DNA of 42,591 nucleotides, taken from a virus. The notes under the pieces are model-generated. The model was not told the origin of the DNA, did not search any database, and saw only the letters and a program-made list of their open reading frames with translations. The stretch's first letter is position 1, and every line of letters begins with the position of its first letter. Positions 37,782 through 42,591 of this stretch are shown here, piece after piece. The stretch spans positions 1 through 42,591 of IMG/VR virus record IMGVR_UViG_3300048996_000262, one strand, 5' to 3'. Both the position numbers and the translations under genes were made by a program.

Positions 37782-38481
37782 GAAAATTCAGGCCTTGCAG
37801 ATATGGCTTAACCTCAAGGGCGCGTCACCGCAGCTTGTCGAGGATGGCTTGCCCGGCCCCGCTACGCGTCGCGCGATCATCGAGACATTCCGTAACACCC
37901 ATGCTGTGGCAGTCACGACGTTCGATATCGACCGGATTGCGGTTCGCCTTGGTTGCTCTGTGCGCCAGTTGGCCGCCGTTGCGCGGGTGGAGAGCAATGG
38001 CGGGGGATGGGATAACGCCGGGCTGCTGAAATGCCTCTGGGAGCGGCATTACCTCTGGCGGCGCGTGAAGGTCACGATCCCCCTGCTGTCCAACCCCAGC
38101 CCCAACCCCAAGGAATACACGATCGACGCGGACGGCGACGGCATCAATGATAGCTGGGAAAAGCTGGCTGATGCCTCGATGCGCTTTGGCTTCGGCACCG
38201 CGGCGGAATGTGCCTCGTTTGGCGCGTTTCAGGTCATGGGAGCGCATTGGAAGGCGCTTGGCTATCCATCGGTAGCGGAGATGGTCTGGGGCCTCTCACG
38301 CAGCGAGGCGGCGCATTATGAGCAACTGGCCCGCTTCATCGAGGTGAACGGCCTCAAGAGCGCGCTGCGGTCCATCAGCGAGAAGCCCGAAGCCTGCCTT
38401 GCCTTTGCCCGCGGATACAACGGCGCGGGCCAAAAGGGCTATGACAAGAGGCTAGCCGAAGCATTCGCGAGGTTCCCATGA
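37774..38481 (+). CDS. endolysin: PG-binding + N-acetylmuramidase
   Basis: 235 aa from a GTG at 37774 (AAGGA upstream). Residues 1-45 form a peptidoglycan-binding domain (KIQALQIWLNLKG; DGLPGPATRRAIIETFR). From about 50 comes an N-acetylmuramidase domain (PF11860 type) with catalytic candidate Glu73 in ARVESNG, then LWERHYLWRR and CASFGAFQVMGAHWKALGY. No signal peptide, so it needs a holin. Confidence 0.9.
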   Translation: MTEKIQALQIWLNLKGASPQLVEDGLPGPATRRAIIETFRNTHAVAVTTFDIDRIAVRLGCSVRQLAAVARVESNGGGWDNAGLLKCLWERHYLWRRVKVTIPLLSNPSPNPKEYTIDADGDGINDSWEKLADASMRFGFGTAAECASFGAFQVMGAHWKALGYPSVAEMVWGLSRSEAAHYEQLARFIEVNGLKSALRSISEKPEACLAFARGYNGAGQKGYDKRLAEAFARFP

Positions 38482-38609
38482 GCGACGGCACGAACGACAT
38501 GGCCCATGACTTCAGCCGAGCGCTGGTCATGGCTGCTGTGACCATCCTCTGCATCGTGTTCTGCGCCGGCATGGCTGTTGGCGCTGCGATCCGTTGGGGT
38601 GTGTCGTGA
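38478..38609 (+). CDS. 43-aa single-TM protein, holin candidate
   Basis: ATG 38478 shares ATGA with the endolysin stop; the TGA shares GTGA with the next gene. MSDGTNDMAHDFSRALVMAA is followed by a hydrophobic run to residue 38 (VTILCIVFCAGMAVGAAIR). Too short for most gene finders. It may be a holin or antiholin. Confidence 0.6.
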   Translation: MSDGTNDMAHDFSRALVMAAVTILCIVFCAGMAVGAAIRWGVS

Positions 38610-38887
38610 CCAAGGGCACCATCCCGCACCTGTCCATCGTCGTGGGTGTGTCGTGCTTTGTGCTGGTCGGGTTTGCCTGCGTCAGCGCGTGGATACTCGG
38701 GTGGTCCAGCGATGAAGTCACCAAGGGCAACATCATTGGCACATGGCAGAACTTCGCCCTTCTGGCCGTGGGGTTTTGGCTAGGTTCCTCATCGGGCGGC
38801 AAGGTCAAGGATCAGGAGCCGGTTGATACGCGCATTGTTAACGCGCCGAATGATCCTGTCCCTATCGAACAAGGTGACAAGCCATGA
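38606..38887 (+). CDS. two-TM holin-like protein
   Basis: 93 aa from GTG 38606. Membrane segments at about 8-32 (LSIVVGVSCFVLVGFACVSA) and 48-66 (NFALLAVGFWLGSSSGG), and a charged C-terminal tail. Size and topology fit a class II holin next to the endolysin. Coupled by ATGA to the next gene. Confidence 0.65.
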   Translation: MTKGTIPHLSIVVGVSCFVLVGFACVSAWILGWSSDEVTKGNIIGTWQNFALLAVGFWLGSSSGGKVKDQEPVDTRIVNAPNDPVPIEQGDKP

Positions 38888-39048
38888 CACGCATCGTCGT
38901 CCACAGATTCCGGAGTGCCGTTTCAGGGCGCTACGTGAGCCGCGAATGGGCAGAGGCTAACAAGGATATATCTGTTCGTGAGACCGTTGTCCTCTCGACC
39001 GATGAGGACTGTGAGCCTCCTTCGGGTCGCACCGAGAAGGAGCCGTAA
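38884..39048 (+). CDS. hypothetical 54-aa protein
   Basis: ATG 38884 shares ATGA with the holin-like gene. Starts MTRIVVHRFRSAVSGRYVSR and contains EWAEANKDISVRETV. Soluble and charged. TAA ends one base before the ATG of the spanin gene. Confidence 0.6.
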   Translation: MTRIVVHRFRSAVSGRYVSREWAEANKDISVRETVVLSTDEDCEPPSGRTEKEP

Positions 39049-39049
39049 C

Positions 39050-39448
39050 ATGCCAATCCTATCAGCCTTGAACTTGAAGCTATGGGCCTACATCGGAACC
39101 GCCGCGATCATCGGCTTGCTCATCATCGCCTTGCTGGCAACACGCGGGGCACTGTCCGACGCCAAGCACGAACGTGATCAGGCCACGCTCAAGCTATCGG
39201 TAAGCAATGCCTCCATAGGCACGCTGCAGAGATCCATTGCCAAGATGGTGGCTGAGCAGAAGGCGCTGGCCAATTCCGACGCAAACCGGATGAACGCAGC
39301 GCGGCAGAGGATCGATTTTGTCGATGCGGTTGCCAACGTCCGGCAAGCGGCAATCGACAAGCTGAACGCCTCTGCAAAAATTATACGTCCGGTCGATGCA
39401 ACAGGGCAGTGCTCGGTTTCGGATTCATTCAAGGGGGAATGGCAGTGA
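39050..39448 (+). CDS. inner-membrane spanin (Rz-like)
   Basis: 132 aa from ATG 39050. LWAYIGTAAIIGLLIIALLA is an N-terminal anchor and the rest is a periplasmic coiled coil (DAKHERDQATLKLS; NRMNAARQRIDFV). Pairs with the overlapping lipoprotein to fuse inner and outer membranes at lysis. Confidence 0.82.
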   Translation: MPILSALNLKLWAYIGTAAIIGLLIIALLATRGALSDAKHERDQATLKLSVSNASIGTLQRSIAKMVAEQKALANSDANRMNAARQRIDFVDAVANVRQAAIDKLNASAKIIRPVDATGQCSVSDSFKGEWQ

Positions 39449-39714
39449 AATATTACGCCTTGATAGCGGTGGCCCTGTTGACCGGATGCGCGACCGCAAA
39501 GGAACCCGGGGTCGAAGTAAGGACGGTGGAGACGGTTGTTACCAGGGTGGAGCATTGTGTCGCTGAAAAGGACATCCCCAAGCGCCCCAGCGCGCTCCCT
39601 CGCCGTTCGACCAATGATGCGCGCGTGCTGGCGGATATTCTGCTGGCCAAGGTCCGTCAGTGGGAGTTATTCGGGGACAGGGCCGACGCCGTCCTCAAGG
39701 GTTGCGCCGGCTAA
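39439..39714 (+). CDS. outer-membrane spanin lipoprotein (Rz1-like)
   Basis: 91 aa from ATG 39439. MAVKYYALIAVALLTGCATA has the lipobox LLTGC with lipidated Cys17. The mature part has PKRPSALPRR, a Pro-rich stretch typical of Rz1. It overlaps the Rz-like gene by 10 bases. Last gene of the rightward operon; its TAA overlaps the stop of the converging gene. Confidence 0.82.
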   Translation: MAVKYYALIAVALLTGCATAKEPGVEVRTVETVVTRVEHCVAEKDIPKRPSALPRRSTNDARVLADILLAKVRQWELFGDRADAVLKGCAG

Positions 39715-39938
39715 CCCCTCCCCAAATCCCAGCCCCAATAATGCAGAGCGTGCCCTACAGCGGTATCAAGCGCGGCTTGCTCTGTATCGCCCTTTGCGGC
39801 CCATATAGGCGTTATCCTGCCATCCGGTCCTGCACGGCACTCTGCCTCCCAGCCATCCGTTGTGGGACGCGTGCGCCACTGTACGCGCATATTAGGATGG
39901 AGGGCCGTTAGCTGGTCGATGATGGCTAGGTTGAGCAT
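39711..39938 (-). CDS. hypothetical 75-aa protein
   Basis: ATG 39938 (TAATG coupling). MLNLAIIDQLTALHPNMRVQ, then GWEAECRAGPDGRITPIWAA and AVGHALHYWGWDLG. Small alpha/beta protein seen in phages. It is last in the leftward operon; its TAG overlaps the rightward operon's last stop. Confidence 0.65.
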   Translation of the reverse strand: MLNLAIIDQLTALHPNMRVQWRTRPTTDGWEAECRAGPDGRITPIWAAKGDTEQAALDTAVGHALHYWGWDLGRG

Positions 39939-40198
39939 TACCCCGCGTTGAAACTCGCAAGGACCACACCGGCCTCGCGTTCCGTCTCGCCAATGTATTC
40001 GACTGCAACGTGCTTGGGGTGGGACCACGTCCCCCTATCGCGGCCTCCATCGTCTTCGTCCCATGCGCTGCCGTTCCATGTGCAGTCGCCGTATGGATGC
40101 GTGTGGCGCGCAGCTTCTTCCGTCTCAGCAATCACCACCGCTCTGTCGAACGTGTCGTGATCCTGGTTCTCATTCTGCGAGATCAGCCAGAGCTTCAT
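39938..40198 (-). CDS. conserved phage hypothetical, 86 aa
   Basis: Start MKLWLISQNENQDHDTFDRA at ATG 40198 with GGGG seven bases upstream. EAARHTHPYG and AGVVLASFNAG are blocks I recognise in a widespread, uncharacterised phage family. The ATG at 40204 is less well placed for the ribosome site. Confidence 0.75.
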   Translation of the reverse strand: MKLWLISQNENQDHDTFDRAVVIAETEEAARHTHPYGDCTWNGSAWDEDDGGRDRGTWSHPKHVAVEYIGETEREAGVVLASFNAG

Positions 40199-40325
40199 CG
40201 TCATTCCCCTTACCGCGCATAGTGCGCAACTCGCCCGCCAGTATCACAAGCTTCACCCATGCTTCCATATCCATCCGCGCCCGTGCTGAGGCTGCGCGCT
40301 TCAATATCCTGTCTCGCTGTTCCAT
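40170..40325 (-). CDS. hypothetical 51-aa basic helical protein
   Basis: ATG 40325 with AGGAGG just upstream. MEQRDRILKRAASARARMDM, then EAWVKLVILAGELRTMRGKG. It overlaps the next gene by 29 bases. The strong ribosome site supports it as real. Unknown role. Confidence 0.65.
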   Translation of the reverse strand: MEQRDRILKRAASARARMDMEAWVKLVILAGELRTMRGKGNDDEALADLAE

Positions 40326-40349
40326 GTGCCCTCCTGTTAGGGAGATTAG

Positions 40350-41051
40350 CTAACGGACAGCGGACTTGTAGGAAACCTTTGCACGGATGGCTTTGGTTAC
40401 AGCCTCCGAATAGTCGCATGGTGCTTTGACACCCGGCAGGAACCCTACATCAACGATTGCGCAATGCGCCTTGTACGAAGCTTCCTCAAGCCCCGCATCC
40501 CGACCCTTGGCGAAGGCTGCATCGCGGTTGTAAAGTGCGTGGTGGAGCGCATCCCGTTCCTTCCCAAGCTCAGCAACACGGGCGGTAAGTGTGGCGATAC
40601 GGGCTTCGGCGGCTAGGGCCACATCCTCAAAATACATCCCCGCCTGCTCTAAGCGTGCGACGTCCTCTCTCAGATGCTGCTCAAGATCGCTCGCCACCGG
40701 CTTGGGTGCAGGATGGGCGTAGAGGGGAACTTCGGTCCAGCCTGCCGCTTTGTCAGCATCGGTCAGGCACCCAGCGCCATACCGCCACAATTCAAGCTCC
40801 TTCTCCCCATTCGGACCTTTTTGGAGCAAGGCTTCCGGCTCGCTGGGTGTGCGCGGTGCAGAGAGTGCGCGGGTGTTCCATGCTTCCGCTGACCAATACG
40901 CGACCCCCTCCCGGCACTTGCCGCCAAGCATAGGTGCCTTAGAGCAAATCCACAAAGTTCCCGTTACAGTGGGCCTGTCGAACTCCTGCACGCTGCAAGG
41001 TTCGCCGCAAACACGGCACGGCAGCAGCTTCTCATTGGCATCAGACTGCAT
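40350..41051 (-). CDS. zinc-ribbon and coiled-coil phage protein, 233 aa
   Basis: Start [20 protein letters not shown] at ATG 41051, with GGAG six bases upstream. The N terminus is a Lar-like zinc ribbon ([23 protein letters not shown]). The middle has [20 protein letters not shown] and [11 protein letters not shown], a frequent phage motif. A long coiled coil follows ([20 protein letters not shown]). It is a mosaic of small-protein modules. Function unknown. Confidence 0.68.
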   Translation of the reverse strand: MQSDANEKLLPCRVCGEPCSVQEFDRPTVTGTLWICSKAPMLGGKCREGVAYWSAEAWNTRALSAPRTPSEPEALLQKGPNGEKELELWRYGAGCLTDADKAAGWTEVPLYAHPAPKPVASDLEQHLREDVARLEQAGMYFEDVALAAEARIATLTARVAELGKERDALHHALYNRDAAFAKGRDAGLEEASYKAHCAIVDVGFLPGVKAPCDYSEAVTKAIRAKVSYKSAVR

Positions 41052-41250
41052 CGGCTTCTCCATCCCAAGGTTCAAGGGCGGCGACGGGGTAAATCTGCAC
41101 GTTGCCGGGTTCGTTGACACTAGCTACCGCATAGCCCTCGGGCGTCAGGTCGGTGGAGTACCAACCGCAAACAGGCCCGCGCCATTGTGAGCCTCGCTTC
41201 TTGCGGACCATCTGGCCTAGGTAAAAGGCGAAATCATTAGGGGTGTCCAT
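41041..41250 (-). CDS. dfrB-like: type II dihydrofolate reductase (DfrB/R67)-like
   Basis: 69 aa. From residue 9 on it matches plasmid R67 DHFR (as remembered) at roughly 34 of 55 positions: [26 protein letters not shown] and the active-site block [10 protein letters not shown]. The residues needed for catalysis are kept: Lys17 (R67 Lys32), Gln52 (Gln67), Ile53 (Ile68) and Tyr54 (Tyr69); R67 Ser65 is Asn50. R67 is an SH3-like homotetramer with one central pore that reduces dihydrofolate and is insensitive to trimethoprim. Here it sits in a phage operon near a MazG-like gene, so nucleotide or folate metabolism is plausible. Activity is inference. AAGGA is 8 bases upstream of the ATG. Confidence 0.85.
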   Translation of the reverse strand: MDTPNDFAFYLGQMVRKKRGSQWRGPVCGWYSTDLTPEGYAVASVNEPGNVQIYPVAALEPWDGEADAV

Positions 41251-41536
41251 CGGCTTGATCCTTCAGGGGGAGGTTGCGAATGGCTATGTCATTCGCACAT
41301 GAATGCAGATACGCAGAAACCGTCTCAAGACAGGTATCTCCTTCAACGAAGGCCTCTTCAGCGCGACTTCTCACAAGCGAGGCGTTCCACTCCCGTTCTT
41401 CCTCACGCGCCTGCTGGGCGTGACGGGCGGCTAGGGCATAGGCGCTATTAAATTTGCCTGCTGCCCAAAGAACGGCGATGTCTATAGCCAGCGCCTTGTC
41501 AGCCTCTGTTGGCTGTGGGGTGTCGGGGGAGGTCAT
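41237..41536 (-). CDS. hypothetical 99-aa protein
   Basis: ATG 41536 shares ATGA with the 34-aa membrane gene. [20 protein letters not shown], then a helical region with Ala/Glu/Arg and [20 protein letters not shown]. It overlaps the DfrB-like gene by 14 bases. Not recognised. Confidence 0.6.
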   Translation of the reverse strand: MTSPDTPQPTEADKALAIDIAVLWAAGKFNSAYALAARHAQQAREEEREWNASLVRSRAEEAFVEGDTCLETVSAYLHSCANDIAIRNLPLKDQADGHP

Positions 41537-41637
41537 GCGAAAATTCCTATCAGGATAACCGCCACGACAAACGCCAGCAGCGGCAAGTATGAAACCTCGT
41601 TGCGGACATCGTTCTGAGAACCGGGATACTCGCTCAC
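41533..41637 (-). CDS. 34-aa single-TM protein
   Basis: A GTG at 41637 shares GTGA with the MazG-like stop, and the TGA shares ATGA with the next gene. After SEYPGSQNDVRNEVSY comes one membrane segment ([17 protein letters not shown]) that ends at the C terminus. The double coupling supports it as a real small membrane protein. Confidence 0.6.
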   Translation of the reverse strand: MSEYPGSQNDVRNEVSYLPLLAFVVAVILIGIFA

Positions 41638-42068
41638 TGTCCATCTTCCTTCTTGTGCGAGAGGGCGGCGGGTAGTGGTGAATGCTTTGGCTTAGCCGCT
41701 TGTTTGGCGCGGATAGCCTCGACCTTCGTCCAGATGCGGGTGAGTTCGGTTTCACCGGCTTTGTGCATGTCCATGCCGTTCGCGAGACAGAGGGCGGCCA
41801 GCGTGACCATCACGCCGCCGACTTCCTGCGGGGGTTCTCCTTCCGGCCTTCCATAGACGTAATCGACAAGCTGGTGTGCTTCGTGCGCGGTGCAACCACA
41901 TGACTGCACAAGCTCAAGCGCCTCTTCTAGAAAGCGATGATTGCGTTCCTCACGGTCCCCGGCAATCATCGCGCCGAAGCAGGCCATGAGCCAAGGCTGC
42001 ACACGATCTTGGAAAGCCACTTCCTCAATCAGTTCAGCAGGCAGGGGTGATGGGGTGGGTTCAGCCAC
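41634..42068 (-). CDS. MazG-like nucleotide pyrophosphohydrolase
   Basis: 144 aa from a GTG at 42068 (AAGGA upstream). All-alpha NTP pyrophosphatase-type protein: ERNHRFLEEALELVQ gives the metal ligands Glu48, Glu49 and Glu52, and QEVGGVMVTLAALCLANGMD gives the second half (Glu82, Asp100). Phage relatives degrade selected dNTPs or alarmones. It lies near the DfrB-like gene. The N and C termini carry short Ser-Pro-Leu-Pro motifs. Confidence 0.8.
   Translation of the reverse strand: MAEPTPSPLPAELIEEVAFQDRVQPWLMACFGAMIAGDREERNHRFLEEALELVQSCGCTAHEAHQLVDYVYGRPEGEPPQEVGGVMVTLAALCLANGMDMHKAGETELTRIWTKVEAIRAKQAAKPKHSPLPAALSHKKEDGQ
42034..42057 (-). repeat. 24-bp direct repeat, copy 1
   Basis: Identical by eye to 42335-42358. 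It codes TPSPLPAE near the N terminus of the MazG-like protein. Confidence 0.88.
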
Positions 42069-42591
42069 GGTCGATGTCCTTTGTTGACAGGGCGGGCTTC
42101 ATCACGAACTCGCGGTTTAGTATCTTCTCCATCCGCCTCGTGACATCAGAGATCGGGCGTGTGTCGGCCACAGGGGTCGGTAGGGAGGCAACGCGAACGT
42201 ATGCGACGGCCTCAAGGGGGCGCTCTCCATCAGGCTCCGGCTCGCCCGACCACTCAACGTCACCGCTTCCCATATCCAGCAGCCAAATTCTGTCCGGCGC
42301 GTAATTGCCGCAAAGACTTTCCGTGTTGGGCATCTCAGCAGGCAGGGGTGATGGGGTGTCGGTGGTCATGGCTGGTCCCTTGGATTTAGCTTCGGCTCTA
42401 GCGAGTAGGGCTGCGTCGATCTCAACGAACGCATCTGCTGCTGGCTTGCCGCACTCGTGCTGGCATTGCGCAGCAGTACGTAGGCAGGGAACCGCCTCGC
42501 CTCCGTGGCAAGCGTAGAAGCTCAGCGCATCTCGCGCCTTCCCCAGCAGCGCACGTTCGTTCTCTGCTTCAGACTTCGATGCTTGGGTCAT
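42061..42591 (-). CDS. hypothetical protein, 176 aa (possibly two modules)
   Basis: ATG 42591 is the last base triplet of the window. The first 73 residues have a Cys/His cluster (YACHGG, CLRTAAQCQHECGK). The second part, from MTTDTPSPLPAEMPN, carries PDRIWLLDMGSGDVEWSGEP and AVAYVRVASL, a common small phage module. An internal start at that Met (near 42369) could give a separate protein. It overlaps the MazG-like gene by 8 bases. Confidence 0.62.
   Translation of the reverse strand: MTQASKSEAENERALLGKARDALSFYACHGGEAVPCLRTAAQCQHECGKPAADAFVEIDAALLARAEAKSKGPAMTTDTPSPLPAEMPNTESLCGNYAPDRIWLLDMGSGDVEWSGEPEPDGERPLEAVAYVRVASLPTPVADTRPISDVTRRMEKILNREFVMKPALSTKDIDRG
42335..42358 (-). repeat. 24-bp direct repeat, copy 2
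   Basis: Second copy of 42034-42057, again coding TPSPLPAE, here at the possible internal start of the 42061-42591 gene. Confidence 0.88.

Noticed and set aside
1-42591. CRISPR arrays, tRNA genes, insertion sequences
   Set aside because: No regular spaced repeats, tRNA-like cloverleaf sequence, transposase or terminal inverted repeats were noticed in reading both strands.

Overview
The window reads as a complete temperate siphovirus genome of about 42.6 kb, probably given as a circle opened between two genes. It has an integrase and excisionase-like gene, a LexA/CI-type repressor with operators, an ERF/YqaJ recombination pair, a primase-helicase, an HK97-type head module, a long-tail module with tape measure, a tail fibre and a lysis cassette. 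High GC, the style of the small hypothetical proteins and the repressor type suggest an alphaproteobacterial host, possibly a sphingomonad. The host is inference; no host genes are visible.

Layout. Two opposed transcription units leave the immunity region at 8780-9577. The leftward unit starts at a promoter at 8815-8843. It runs through small early genes, ERF, a putative SSB, YqaJ, HNH nucleases, an acyl-carrier-protein-like gene, the excisionase-like gene and integrase (8780 to 192). If the ends are joined it continues through position 1 into 42591-39711, which holds a MazG-like gene, a type II DHFR (DfrB)-like gene and small proteins. The rightward unit starts at a promoter at 9541-9569. 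It carries a Cro-like gene, RusA, the replication genes, terminase, portal, protease, capsid, tail, fibre and lysis genes, ending at 39714. The two units end with overlapping stop codons at 39711-39714. The end of the 48-aa gene at base 1 abuts the start of the gene at 42591, which supports circular closure. Most genes overlap their neighbour by 1-8 bases. No gene-free stretch exceeds 300 bases; the longest are 8781-8877, 21876-21991 and 25924-26028, and all hold regulatory structure.

Most interesting points. (1) Three accessory genes, two zinc-ribbon HNH nucleases (15824, 21992) and a low-GC gene of unknown function (26029), share a structured leader. It has a two-tier hairpin, a 9-10 nt linker, then a small hairpin with a 7-nt loop ending in GAG, exactly 2 nt before the ATG. 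The stem sequences differ but pairing is kept. (2) A close relative of plasmid type II trimethoprim-resistant dihydrofolate reductase sits at 41041-41250. (3) An acyl-carrier-protein-like protein (1444-1674) has Leu in place of the phosphopantetheine serine. (4) The primase zinc finger and the primase-helicase body lie in different frames around a strong internal Shine-Dalgarno. (5) The 16-bp operators sit exactly in the 17-bp spacers of two TTGACA promoters. (6) A strong UUCG-loop terminator lies inside the late operon. Several genes were too short for a routine ORF list and were found by following ATGA/GTGA stop-start overlaps.
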